From: JAAZBW01 sp035647855
Lineage (GTDB): Bacteria; Actinomycetota; Actinomycetes; Actinomycetales; Actinomycetaceae
DNA length: 64,000 bases
Assembly: GCA_035647855.1 (NCBI GenBank)
Contig: DASRMP010000069.1
Coordinates: forward strand, 1 to 64,000
Direction: 5' to 3'
In this document: piece by piece, positions 41,003-49,658 of the stretch
Layout: every line of letters begins with the position of its first letter
Numbering within the stretch: position 1 is the first letter of the stretch
Made by a program: the position numbers and the translations under genes
The notes under the pieces: generated by a model
The model's input: only the letters and a program-made list of their open reading frames with translations
Told to the model about the DNA's origin: nothing
Database searches by the model: none

Positions 41003-42010
41003 GTGCGGATTTTGCTCTACCAGGGGATGACCGGGGTGAAGGCCGTCGGCCTGAGCGGAATCGGGCAGGCGATCAGACAACAGGCCCGGATACTGAAGAG
41101 CATAGGCATCACGGTCGTCACGGACCCGGGCGAGCCCCACGATGCCGCGCAGTTCAACGTCCCGTTCGTGGACTCGTACGTGCAGGCGCTCAGATCGCGG
41201 AGGAACGGCGCGAAGATCGTGTGGGTGGCACACTCCACGGAGGCTGACATCCGCGGATCCTTTCTCGGCTCGAACTCCTTCGCCCCCCTGCTGCGGCGTC
41301 TGTACGGCCGCTTCTACGCCACCGCGGATCTTGTCCTCACTCCGACCCCGTACGCCAAGCGCCTCTGGCTCGGCTACGGGTTGCCAGAACCGATCGAGCC
41401 CCTCACGAACGGCGTCGACACGGAGTTCTTCCGTCCCGACCCAACTGCCGGCGAACGCTTCCGCGAGCGCCACGGCATCGCTGCCAAGGAGCGGGTGATC
41501 ATCGGCGTTGGGCACTACTTCCGGCGCAAGGGGATCGTCGACTTCGTCGAAATCTCGCGCCGCATGCCCGGCGAGGAGTTCTGGTGGTTCGGCCACTCGG
41601 ACCTCCGGGCGGTCACGGCGGACGTCCGGGAACACGTCGGGACCGCACCCACCAACTGTCACTTCCCGGGATTCGTCTCTCGTGAGGAACTCAGGGACGC
41701 GTACTGCGGTGCCGATCTATTCCTCTTCCCCAGCTATGAGGAGACCGAAGGGATCGCGCTGCTCGAGGCGCTCGCCTGCGGCGTGCCAGTACTGGTGCGT
41801 GACATCCCCGTCTACGACGAATGGCTCCAGGGCGGCACCCACGTGCACAAGTTCCGCGGAGGCGCCGAACTCACGCGCATGGCGAAAGGGATTCTCGCAG
41901 GCGAACTGTCTGACACCACTGCCGCCGGGCGCGCGCTCGCCGAGGAACACGACTATGAGATCGTCGCGCAACGGTTGCTGGGGCTCTACCGTGAGAACGG
42001 CATTCTGTGA
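41003..42010 (+). CDS. CpoA-like GT4 glycosyltransferase (glycolipid type)
   Basis: A 335-residue GT-B fold, GT4-family enzyme. The N-terminal GIGQAIRQQARILKSIGI, the AHSTEADIRGSFLGSN segment and ADLVLTPTPYAKRL resemble CpoA-type enzymes that add galactose to glucosyl-diacylglycerol in Gram-positive bacteria. The EX7E nucleotide-sugar motif is in YEETEGIALLEALACG. I start at GTG 41003 (VRILLYQGM). It sits between a VTT membrane protein and a lipoprotein, which supports a role in membrane glycolipid synthesis. Donor and acceptor are inferred only from family resemblance. Confidence 0.8.
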   Translation: MRILLYQGMTGVKAVGLSGIGQAIRQQARILKSIGITVVTDPGEPHDAAQFNVPFVDSYVQALRSRRNGAKIVWVAHSTEADIRGSFLGSNSFAPLLRRLYGRFYATADLVLTPTPYAKRLWLGYGLPEPIEPLTNGVDTEFFRPDPTAGERFRERHGIAAKERVIIGVGHYFRRKGIVDFVEISRRMPGEEFWWFGHSDLRAVTADVREHVGTAPTNCHFPGFVSREELRDAYCGADLFLFPSYEETEGIALLEALACGVPVLVRDIPVYDEWLQGGTHVHKFRGGAELTRMAKGILAGELSDTTAAGRALAEEHDYEIVAQRLLGLYRENGIL

Positions 42011-42060
42011 GTTCCGCGCGCGGCCAGTGAGAGGCTGCCCGCCCCCAAGGGAGACAAACC

Positions 42061-42999
42061 ATGCGCTTCTTCGTTCTTGGAACCGCCGCGCTCGCGGCGG
42101 TTCTGCTCCTCGCAGGCTGCGCCGCTGACCCGGAAGAGACCGGCAACGCCTCCGTGAGCGTTTCGTCCGTCGAGACCGGCGCGGCCGGCGCACGGGACAC
42201 TGGATTCGGTGGCGCGACGGCGCAGGGCACCGCAGGCACCCCAGACGCCACAGGCACCGCAGGCACCCCAGGAGGATCCGCCGAGGACCGCGCCCTGCTC
42301 GAGCGTTCGGTGGAGTTCCTGAACGCCGCCACCTCGTTCCTCCAAGAAGGCGTGGTGAAGACCGTGACCGACATCGGCGAGGCCGACTCCATCGGCTCGG
42401 ACATGACGTTCGAGACCGAGTTCGTGCGCGACCCACTCCAGTTCTCCACGCGCACGACGATCGTGGCCATGGGCCAGTCCTTCGAGACCCGCACCGTGGT
42501 CGTCCCGGAGGGTGAGGGTCTCCGGATCTACCAGGTCGACCCGATCTCGAACTCCTGGACGGCGTTCGTCATGACCCACGCCGAGGCCGACACACAGGGC
42601 ATTACCCGGACCGATCCGCTGAACGACGTCCTGGACGGCCATCCGGAGAATGCCGACGTCGAGTCGCGCCAGATGAAGGCCGCGACGCCCACCGGCAACG
42701 TGGACGCCTACGAACTGACCGTGACGCTGCCTCACGCACTCGTGGACCGGCTCGTCGTGGAGAGCGCCGACTCCGACGCGGATAGCTTCGAGGGCGCGGG
42801 GACGCTCGTGTACGTCGTCGCAGCCGACGACGGCGCCCCCATCACCGCCGTCGTCGAGATAACCGGGACCCTCGACGCCCAGGGCACCGTGGCGGACTTC
42901 TCGGTGACAAGCAGATCATCGTTCAGCCGCTGGAACGAATTGACCTCGATCGAGGTGCCGCCGGAGGCACTCGAGGCGGCCCAGATCTCGGTGCCCTGA
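42061..42999 (+). CDS. Lipoprotein, DUF6612/LppX-like fold possible
   Basis: A 312-residue exported lipoprotein with lipobox Cys20 (LLLAGC). A Gly/Thr/Ala-rich linker (residues 25-75, with repeated GTAGTP) connects to a soluble domain of about 235 residues rich in beta strands (for example FETEFVRDPLQFSTRTTI). The layout is like the LolA/LppX-type or DUF6612 lipoproteins, but I cannot confirm a family. A GGGAGA site precedes ATG 42061. It follows the glycosyltransferase by 50 bp and could carry lipid or glycolipid, by context only. Confidence 0.7.
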   Translation: MRFFVLGTAALAAVLLLAGCAADPEETGNASVSVSSVETGAAGARDTGFGGATAQGTAGTPDATGTAGTPGGSAEDRALLERSVEFLNAATSFLQEGVVKTVTDIGEADSIGSDMTFETEFVRDPLQFSTRTTIVAMGQSFETRTVVVPEGEGLRIYQVDPISNSWTAFVMTHAEADTQGITRTDPLNDVLDGHPENADVESRQMKAATPTGNVDAYELTVTLPHALVDRLVVESADSDADSFEGAGTLVYVVAADDGAPITAVVEITGTLDAQGTVADFSVTSRSSFSRWNELTSIEVPPEALEAAQISVP

Positions 43000-43002
43000 C
43001 GG

Positions 43003-43043
43003 CTTCGGAAGGGGGCCCGATCGAGCCGCGCCCCCTTCCGAAG
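43003..43043. terminator. Bidirectional terminator between lipoprotein gene and metE
   Basis: A perfect 14-bp inverted repeat, CTTCGGAAGGGGGC (43003-43016) / GCCCCCTTCCGAAG (43030-43043), with a 13-nt loop, lies between the two convergent stop codons. There is no clear T tract. Confidence 0.8.
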
Positions 43044-43053
43044 AGGAACCGGC

Positions 43054-45408
43054 TCAGAGCGACTCGCGCACTGCCCGTGTCGCGGCAACAAGGTTCGCGA
43101 GCGACGGCTCGACCTCCTCGTACCGCCGGGTCTTCAGGCCGCAGTCGGGGTTGACCCACAGCTGACGGGCCGGAATGGCGTCACACGCCACCCGCAGCAG
43201 GTCGGTGATCTCCTCGACGTCCGGGACACGCGGCGAGTGGATGTCGTAGACACCCGGCCCGATCTCACGGTCGAAGCCTGCGTCGCGGACAGCCGGGAGG
43301 ATCTCCATCTTCGAGCGGGCGGCCTCGATCGAAGTGACGTCGGCGTCGAGGCGGTCGATCGCGTCGAAGATCTCGGAGAACTCCGAGTAGCACAGGTGGG
43401 TGTGGATCTGGGTACCTGCGGCCGCACCTGAGGTCGCGATCCTGAACGCGTCCACGGACCAGTCGAGGTATCCGGCGTGGTTCTCCTCGCGCAGCGGAAG
43501 CAACTCGCGGAGCGCGGGCTCGTCGACCTGGATGATCCGGATCCCTCCGAGCTCGAGATCGGCGATCTCGTCGCGCAGTGCAAGTGCGACCTGGGCGGCC
43601 GTCTCACCGAGCGGCAGGTCGTCGCGAACGAAGCTCCACGCAAGGATCGTGACCGGTCCGGTCAGCATCCCCTTGACGGGCCTGTCCGTCAGGGACTGCG
43701 CGTACGCGGACCACTCCACCGTCATCGCCGCCGGCCGCGAGACGTCACCCCAGAGGATGGACGGCCGCGTGCACCGCGAGCCGTACGACTGCACCCAGCC
43801 GTGCTGCGTGGTGGCGAATCCGTCCAGGAGTTCGGCGAAGTACTGCACCATGTCGTTGCGCTCGGGCTCACCGTGCACCAGCACGTCAAGGCCCAGGTTC
43901 TCCTGCAATTCGATGACCTCCGCGATCTCGCGGCGCATCGCCTCGAGGTAGCCCGCGTCGTCGAGGTCACCGCGCCGGTGTGCCGCCCGCGCGCGGCGGA
44001 TCTCGCCGGTCTGGGGGAATGAGCCGATCGTCGTCGTCGGGAGGGGCGGAAGTCCGAGGAGGTTCTCCTGGATCGGTGCGCGAACCGAGTACTCGGGCCG
44101 GACGACTGTGCCCTCATCGATTGCTCCGACGCGGTCGCGCACCTCTGCCCGGTGCACGCCCGGATGGTTCAGCCGGTTCTCAAGAGCGACGCGTGCGCCT
44201 GCGAGTTCCTCAGCGATGGCCTCGCGCCCCTCGGCAAGGCCGCGCGCGAGCGTGACCACTTCGGCGATCTTCTGGTCGGCGAAGGCGAGCCAGTCGCGCA
44301 GCCCGTCAGGAAGCTCCGTCTCGCGTTCCGCGTCGAGCGGGACGTGGAAAAGGGACGTCGATGTGCCGACGGCGACGCTCCCCTCATCCCCGACAAGGCC
44401 GGCGACCTCCTCGAGTTTGGTGAGCGCGGCCTCGAGGTCGGCCCGCCAGATGTTCCGGCCGGAGATCACCCCGGCGACGACGGTCCGCCCCCGCAGCGCG
44501 GCCGCGTCCTCGGATGGCACGCCGCCGCGCACGAGATCGAGGCCGATCGCCTCGATCGGGGCTTCGGCGAGGACGGGCAGCGCGTCGCGAAGCTCGCCGT
44601 ACGGGGCGGCGACCAGAATCGCGGGCCTCTCCGCGAGCGCGCCGAGGGCGGCGTAGGCGCGCCGAGTCGCCTCGAGCAGACGCTCACGGGGAAGGTCGCC
44701 GTCGGCGACAAGGATCGGCTCATCCAACTCCACCCACGGAGCGCCCGCCTCATGCAGGTCCCGCAGGATGCCGGCGTAGGCGCCGACGAGGTCGTCGAGC
44801 CGGTCGAGCGGAACGAACGGAGTCCGTTCGGCTCCGCCCGCTGCGTAGGCGTCCGACCCGCCGTCGCCGATCTCTTCCTTCGCGAGCGCGAGGAAGGTGA
44901 CGGGGCCGACCAGCACGGGGCGCGTGACGATTCCCTCGTCAGCGGCCTCCCGGTACTCGCGAACGATCCGGTCATCCACGTAGGCGAACTCGGTCTCCGG
45001 TCCGATCTCTGGGACGAGGTAGTGGTAGTTGGAGTCGAACCACTTGGTCATCTCCAGCGGCGGGAGGTCCCCCTCGCCGCGCGCAACCGTGAAGTAGCCG
45101 GCGGCGTCGAGGCGACCGGCGTCGTCGCGGAGGTGCGCGAACCGGGCAGGGATCGCGCCGAAGGCAGCGGCCACGTCCAGCATGTGGTCGTATGCGGTTG
45201 CGTCGGATGGCACGGCACCATTGGTGGCGTCGAGGCCCAACTCGGCCATTCGCTCACGCGATTGGCGGCGGACGGCGGCGAGATCGCTTGCCAAGACCTC
45301 GGCGTCGGTGCGGCCGGACCAGAACGCCTCGACCGCCCTCTTCATCTCACGGTCACGCCCGATCGACGGGTAACCGAGAACGGTTGCAGCAGGAAATGGG
45401 GTGTTCAA
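43054..45408 (-). CDS. metE: Cobalamin-independent methionine synthase
   Basis: A 784-residue enzyme that moves the methyl group of 5-methyl-tetrahydrofolate-polyglutamate to homocysteine. The C-terminal barrel has the zinc-binding HTHLCYSEF and NPDCGLKTRRYEE segments, and the Asp/Glu region VHGEPERNDMV. It starts with the rare codon TTG at 45408, supported by a GAAGGAG site 5 nt upstream and a conserved N-terminus. It is second in the metF-metE operon, 27 bp after metF, so the methyl donor and its acceptor enzyme are co-expressed. Confidence 0.96.
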   Translation of the reverse strand: MNTPFPAATVLGYPSIGRDREMKRAVEAFWSGRTDAEVLASDLAAVRRQSRERMAELGLDATNGAVPSDATAYDHMLDVAAAFGAIPARFAHLRDDAGRLDAAGYFTVARGEGDLPPLEMTKWFDSNYHYLVPEIGPETEFAYVDDRIVREYREAADEGIVTRPVLVGPVTFLALAKEEIGDGGSDAYAAGGAERTPFVPLDRLDDLVGAYAGILRDLHEAGAPWVELDEPILVADGDLPRERLLEATRRAYAALGALAERPAILVAAPYGELRDALPVLAEAPIEAIGLDLVRGGVPSEDAAALRGRTVVAGVISGRNIWRADLEAALTKLEEVAGLVGDEGSVAVGTSTSLFHVPLDAERETELPDGLRDWLAFADQKIAEVVTLARGLAEGREAIAEELAGARVALENRLNHPGVHRAEVRDRVGAIDEGTVVRPEYSVRAPIQENLLGLPPLPTTTIGSFPQTGEIRRARAAHRRGDLDDAGYLEAMRREIAEVIELQENLGLDVLVHGEPERNDMVQYFAELLDGFATTQHGWVQSYGSRCTRPSILWGDVSRPAAMTVEWSAYAQSLTDRPVKGMLTGPVTILAWSFVRDDLPLGETAAQVALALRDEIADLELGGIRIIQVDEPALRELLPLREENHAGYLDWSVDAFRIATSGAAAGTQIHTHLCYSEFSEIFDAIDRLDADVTSIEAARSKMEILPAVRDAGFDREIGPGVYDIHSPRVPDVEEITDLLRVACDAIPARQLWVNPDCGLKTRRYEEVEPSLANLVAATRAVRESL

Positions 45409-45435
45409 CGGGACTCCTTCAGATGTGGGTCGGGC

Positions 45436-46326
45436 TCATTCGCTCACGGCTGCGTGCCGCACCGCGAGGTATGCGGGGTTCTCGAGACCGCGCTCTCGCA
45501 TGTGCGCGAGAACGTCAATGGCCGGATGATCACGATTGAAGGTGTAGAGGTGGATGCCCGGAGCGTTCACCGCCAATACGCGGTCCAGCAACGCCAGCGT
45601 GGCATCGACGCCGCGGCGGAGCCGGACGGTGTCGTCATCAGTGGAGAGCAGGGCGTCCAGGGTCGCGGGCACGGCGACGCCGCTGAGATCGTAGAGCCGC
45701 TTGAGGCGTGCCCGATCCGTCAACGGCAGGATTCCTGGGACGATCGGGATCGTGATGCCGTGCGCGCGAGCACCGCTCACGAACGAGGCGTACTCCTCGG
45801 CGTCGTAGAACACCTGGGTGATCGCGCGGTCCGCGCCGGCTGCCTCCTTGGCGAGCAGGGCCTCGAACTCGCCGGGGCCGTGGTGCCGGCCCGACGGGTA
45901 GGCGGCGACGGCGACGGTGGCCTCCTTGATGCCGCGCTCCGCCTGCATTTCGCGAATCATTCGCACGAGGTCCACCGAGGTGGGGATCTCGTCGGTGACG
46001 CGCTCCAGGCGTGCGTCCGCGGGCGGATCTCCGCGCAGGGCCAGGAAGTCGGTGACGCCGGCGTCGAAGAGGCCTGCGATGCGATCGCGAACTCCCTTGC
46101 GTGAAATGCCCACGCAGATGACGTGCGCAACCACCGGAATGGATGTCTCATCGAGGAGGCGGCGAATCAGTTTGTCCGAACCTTCGCGGGAAGCTCCTGA
46201 GGCGCCGTACGTCACTGTGAAGTAATCGGGATGCGCCTCGGCCATTCGCATCATTCGTCCCCAGATGATCTCTTCGTTGCCGCGAGGCGGGAACAGTTCG
46301 AAGGAGACCGTGGGGCCGACGGGCAT
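45436..46326 (-). CDS. metF: 5,10-methylenetetrahydrofolate reductase
   Basis: A 296-residue FAD enzyme that reduces methylene-THF to methyl-THF for methionine synthesis. The N-terminal VSFELFPPRG, YFTVTYGASG and FLALRGDPPAD segments are typical, as are QVFYDAEEYASF and PIVPGILPL. I chose ATG 46326 (MPVGPTVSF) with an AAAGGAG site upstream. The 270-bp leader contains a family C hairpin element; no SAM or cobalamin riboswitch core was recognised. Confidence 0.96.
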   Translation of the reverse strand: MPVGPTVSFELFPPRGNEEIIWGRMMRMAEAHPDYFTVTYGASGASREGSDKLIRRLLDETSIPVVAHVICVGISRKGVRDRIAGLFDAGVTDFLALRGDPPADARLERVTDEIPTSVDLVRMIREMQAERGIKEATVAVAAYPSGRHHGPGEFEALLAKEAAGADRAITQVFYDAEEYASFVSGARAHGITIPIVPGILPLTDRARLKRLYDLSGVAVPATLDALLSTDDDTVRLRRGVDATLALLDRVLAVNAPGIHLYTFNRDHPAIDVLAHMRERGLENPAYLAVRHAAVSE

Positions 46327-46478
46327 GGTGATGCTCCTTTGCTCGATGCGCGGTGCCGGCTGCCTGCCGACGTCCCAATCGTGGCCCTTAGTCCCCCGGA
46401 ATCGGAGACGGCCGACCGGATATCCCAGCATCTGAGACTCCGAGGGCGCGTGGCGAACTGGGGTGCACGGTCCGACGT

Positions 46479-46565
46479 GAATGTAAGGCTCTGAGCCAAG
46501 GGTTAGCGTTTTGACCCTAACTCTCAGCTCAGAGGCTTACACACCCTGCCCGAAACCTTACATTC
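46479..46565. repeat. Family C element (copy 2) with 10-bp terminal inverted repeats
   Basis: An 87-bp element bounded by perfect inverted repeats GAATGTAAGG (46479-46488) and CCTTACATTC (46556-46565). Inside, GTAAGGCTCTGAGC (46483-46496) pairs with GCTCAGAGGCTTAC (46527-46540) with one mismatch, around an inner GTTAG/CTAAC stem (46502-46506/46517-46521). The core aligns with copy 1 at 32873-32940. It lies in the metF-osmC spacer. No target duplication is visible. Confidence 0.88.
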
Positions 46566-46594
46566 GGCTCGAACGGCCCTCGCCCATGTGCCCG

Positions 46595-47029
46595 CTAGAC
46601 GAGTGAAGCCTCCAGGGTGATGTCGACGGCCTTGAGCGCCTGCGAGACCGGGCAGGCCTCCTTGGCCGACTCAGCGGTCTTGAGGAACTCCTCCCGTTCG
46701 ATCCCGGGAACGTCACCCTCGACCGTGAGCCTGATCCCGGTAATGCCCTCGCCGGCCACGAAGATCACCTCCGCGGAGGCCTTCAGGCTCGTCGCGACGT
46801 GGCCGCTTTCCGACAGCATGTGGGCGAACTGCATCGAGAAGCAGGTCGCGTGGGCTGCGGCGATGAGTTCCTCCGGGGTCGTAACGGCCCCGGATTCCTC
46901 GGCGCGCGCCTTCCAGTTGACGTCGAAGGTTCCGAGGCCTGATGTCTCGAACGTGGTCTTGCCGGAACCGCTCGAGACGAGGTCTCCGTTCCATACGGTG
47001 GTTGCTCTGTTGACGATGGGCCTTGGCAT
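46595..47029 (-). CDS. OsmC family peroxiredoxin
   Basis: A 144-residue OsmC/Ohr-type hydroperoxide reductase. The two active-site cysteines are in AAHATCFSMQFA and EACPVSQAL, and the N-terminal WNGDLVSSGSG is typical of OsmC. It detoxifies organic peroxides using a dithiol partner; in a mycothiol-producing cell the physiological reductant is uncertain. ATG 47029 (MPRPIVNRA) follows a GGAGCGG site. A longer in-frame reading lacks family similarity. Confidence 0.92.
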   Translation of the reverse strand: MPRPIVNRATTVWNGDLVSSGSGKTTFETSGLGTFDVNWKARAEESGAVTTPEELIAAAHATCFSMQFAHMLSESGHVATSLKASAEVIFVAGEGITGIRLTVEGDVPGIEREEFLKTAESAKEACPVSQALKAVDITLEASLV

Positions 47030-47137
47030 GTTTCCGCTCCTTCTCCCGGCCGATGCCTGGTCCTGTTTTCGTCTTTCCACCGTAGTCCCGGGCGGAGGTC
47101 TCGGCATTCCGAGAACACCGGTTCCGGTCCGGAGAGT

Positions 47138-47178
47138 GGCGAGGGGCTGACGGCCCCCGGCACGGTCAGCCCCTCGCC
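47138..47178 (-). terminator. Terminator downstream of the SDR gene
   Basis: A perfect 14-bp inverted repeat, GGCGAGGGGCTGAC (47138-47151) / GTCAGCCCCTCGCC (47165-47178), with a 13-nt loop sits 28 bp past the SDR stop. It lacks a T tract, as is common in high-GC actinobacteria. Confidence 0.75.
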
Positions 47179-47206
47179 ATGATCCAGCGGGTTTTTACTC
47201 GCCGGA

Positions 47207-47974
47207 TCAGCCTGCGGCCCACCCGCCGTCGACAGGAGCGATCAGTCCGTTGACGAAGGACGCCTCATCGCTGAGGAGGAACACGATCATCGCGGCGAGT
47301 TCCTCGGAATCGCCGGTCCGTAGCGCGCCCTGGTGGATCGGCGTGATGGCCCCCAGGCCCTCCATGTTGAGCCGATCCTGCGGCATGGAAGCGCCGATAT
47401 TCGTCGCAACGCCCCCCGGGCAGACAGCGTTGCAGCGAACCCCCCGGCGGCCGTAGGTGTAGGCGGTGTTGCGGGTCAGGCCCACCACTGCGTGCTTGGA
47501 CATCGTGTAGATGGCTCCGGCAGCAGCACCACGGATGCCCGCCGCGGACGACGTGTTCACGATCGAGCCCTTGGACTCGAGCAGGTGCGGCATTGCCGCG
47601 CGGGAGAGGAAGAACGGTCCGTCGACGTTCACGCGGAACACCTTGCGGTACAGCTCGGTGGTGGATTCCCCGACGCCCGCGAAGTAGTCCATGATGCCCG
47701 CATTGTTGACCAGGCCGTCCAGGTGCCCGTCCTTCATCGCATCCTCGACGAGCGCGGCACACTGCTCCTCGTCCCCCACATCGCCCACGAATGCGCGGGC
47801 GATGCCGCCGGCCTCGGTGATCAGCTGGACCGTCTCGTTGGCGGGCCCGTCCGCGATGTCGGCGACGATCACCGACGCGCCCTGCTCAGCGAGCATGCGG
47901 GCCGTGGCCCGTCCGATTCCCGAGCCCGCACCGGTGATGATGATCGTCTTGCCTGTCATATCGATGAGCGCCAT
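47207..47974 (-). CDS. Short-chain dehydrogenase/reductase
   Basis: A 255-residue classical SDR. The cofactor motif ITGAGSGIGRA, the NNAG motif (LVNNAGIMD), catalytic Ser in VNTSSAAG, and YTMSK are all intact. Acidic Asp after the second strand (VIVADIAD) suggests preference for NAD. The C-terminal VNGLIAPVDGGWAAG is typical. Substrate unknown. It has its own terminator downstream and is divergent from the C69 peptidase gene. Confidence 0.92.
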   Translation of the reverse strand: MALIDMTGKTIIITGAGSGIGRATARMLAEQGASVIVADIADGPANETVQLITEAGGIARAFVGDVGDEEQCAALVEDAMKDGHLDGLVNNAGIMDYFAGVGESTTELYRKVFRVNVDGPFFLSRAAMPHLLESKGSIVNTSSAAGIRGAAAGAIYTMSKHAVVGLTRNTAYTYGRRGVRCNAVCPGGVATNIGASMPQDRLNMEGLGAITPIHQGALRTGDSEELAAMIVFLLSDEASFVNGLIAPVDGGWAAG

Positions 47975-48163
47975 TGCCCCCTACCTCTCAGGTTTCAACC
48001 TTCGTCCAGGATTGCCCCTTCAGTATTTCAGGTCATTCCGGTGCGGTACAGCCCTGGGATGAAAACAGGGCGAATTCCCACGGCTTCTTGCGTGCACGCC
48101 CACGACGGCGCACCCCCGTCAGGTCAGGCGGACACCTCACCCGTACTGCACTAGCGTGGAAAC

Positions 48164-49366
48164 ATGTGCGACACGATGGTGAGTCTCACCGATTCCGGTG
48201 TCCTGTTCGCGAAGAACAGCGACCGGGACCCGAACGAAGCCCAAGTGCTGCGGTGGTTTCCTGCCGCGCGATTCGAGCCCGGAGCGCGCGTCACCTGCAC
48301 CTGGAGCGAGATCGACCAGGTGACGTCCACCGCCGCCGTGCTGTTGAGCCAGCCGTGGTGGATGTGGGGAGCCGAGATGGGCGCCAACGAGCACGGCGTC
48401 GTGATCGGAAATGAGGCGGTGTTCACCCGCGGCACCGGCTCCGATCCCCGCGATGCCGGTGAAGCGCCCCTGCTTGGCATGGACCTCGTGCGACTGGGCC
48501 TCGAGCGCGCCGCTTCGGCGAGCGACGCCGTCGGGGTCATCGTGGACCTGCTCGAGAAACACGGCCAGGGCGGCTCCAGCAGTCATGAGCACCCGAGTTT
48601 CACCTACGACAACAGCTACCTCGTTGCCGATCCCGGCGGGGCGTTCGTCCTCGAGACCGCGGGCCGGAACTGGGAGGTGGAGGAGGTCCGGGGGCCCGGC
48701 CGCTCGATCAGCAACGGGCTCACGATCGAGCCGTTCGCGGCGAAGTATGCCGACCCGTTGCGGGGCAGAGTCGCCCAGTGTGCCGCGCGGCAGGAGCGGA
48801 CGACGTCGTCGTCCTCGGTGGCGACGGGGCCGGAAGATCTTATGGCCGCGCTGCGGGACCACGGCCCGGACGGGTCCCCGCGTTACTCGATCATGAACGG
48901 CGCGCTCGCGGCGCCGTGCGCGCACGCGGGCGGCATCCTGACCTCGACTCAGAGCACGGCGTCGTGGGTGGCGGACCTCGCGGAGGGGATCCACTGGGTG
49001 ACGGCGACTTCGGCGCCGTGCACCTCGGTGTTCAAGCCCGTCCGCGTGGGCGAGCCCGCCAAGATCGATCCGGCGGGGACGCCCACGAACTTGTTCGATC
49101 CGAGCTTCCGCTGGTGGCGCCATGAGCGGCTGCACCGTCTCGCACTCAGGGACCACGCGACGGCGACCGCGCGGTTCGCGGCCGAGCGGGACGCCGTCGA
49201 GCGTGAGTGGATTGGCTCGCCGCCCTCGACGGCGGCGGCATTCGCGGCGGCCGACGCTCTGGAGAGCCGGTGGCACACGGAGCTGCGCGCAGCGGGGATC
49301 AACGAGACGCGGCCGGCATGGCTGCGGGCCCTCTGGAAGGGGTGGGACCGGGCAGCTGCCTCCTAG
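48164..49366 (+). CDS. C69 family dipeptidase-like protein
   Basis: A 400-residue Ntn-hydrolase of the C69 (PepD/secernin-like) type. The nucleophile is Cys2 (MCDTMV), expected to be exposed after Met removal, followed by KNSDRDPNEAQ and GANEHGVVIGNEAV. Length and fold resemble secernin/dipeptidase members rather than the longer lactobacillus PepD. Function may be dipeptide or acyl-peptide hydrolysis; the substrate is not known. It stands alone between a divergent SDR gene and a tRNA on the other strand. Confidence 0.85.
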   Translation: MCDTMVSLTDSGVLFAKNSDRDPNEAQVLRWFPAARFEPGARVTCTWSEIDQVTSTAAVLLSQPWWMWGAEMGANEHGVVIGNEAVFTRGTGSDPRDAGEAPLLGMDLVRLGLERAASASDAVGVIVDLLEKHGQGGSSSHEHPSFTYDNSYLVADPGGAFVLETAGRNWEVEEVRGPGRSISNGLTIEPFAAKYADPLRGRVAQCAARQERTTSSSSVATGPEDLMAALRDHGPDGSPRYSIMNGALAAPCAHAGGILTSTQSTASWVADLAEGIHWVTATSAPCTSVFKPVRVGEPAKIDPAGTPTNLFDPSFRWWRHERLHRLALRDHATATARFAAERDAVEREWIGSPPSTAAAFAAADALESRWHTELRAAGINETRPAWLRALWKGWDRAAAS

Positions 49367-49404
49367 AAAGCAGAAAACTCCCGGTCAGGAGACCAGGAGC
49401 ACTG

Positions 49405-49490
49405 TGCGCAAGGGGGGACTTGAACCCCCACACCCTAATACGGGTACTAGCACCTCAAGCTAGCGCGTCTGCCAATTCCGCCACTTGCGC
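49405..49490 (-). tRNA. tRNA-Leu (anticodon GAG)
   Basis: An 86-nt gene: GCGCAAG at the 5' end pairs with CTTGCGC plus discriminator A. The anticodon stem CTAGC/GCTAG encloses TTGAGGT, giving anticodon GAG. A long variable arm (about TAGTACCCGTATTAGGGTG) marks class II. The T arm contains GGTTCAAGTCC. CCA is not encoded. Confidence 0.97.
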
Positions 49491-49658
49491 GTGGTTGCTC
49501 GCCAGTGGTTTTCCTTGTGGGATTGCCCCGGCGGGCAGCGATAACTCTAACACGCGTCGATCATCTCGATGAAACCCGCTGGAGCGTGTTCCCCGCCACT
49601 CCCGCCGCCCGCCGGAGGCCGTCACCGGGGTCCGAAGGATGCGGCCTAGTGTTGGCAC

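Noticed and set aside
44152..46104. 650-codon open frame on the plus strand
   Set aside because: Antisense to metE and metF.
46327..46594. SAM or cobalamin riboswitch in the metF leader
   Set aside because: None of the conserved core sequences of these classes is visible on the coding strand.
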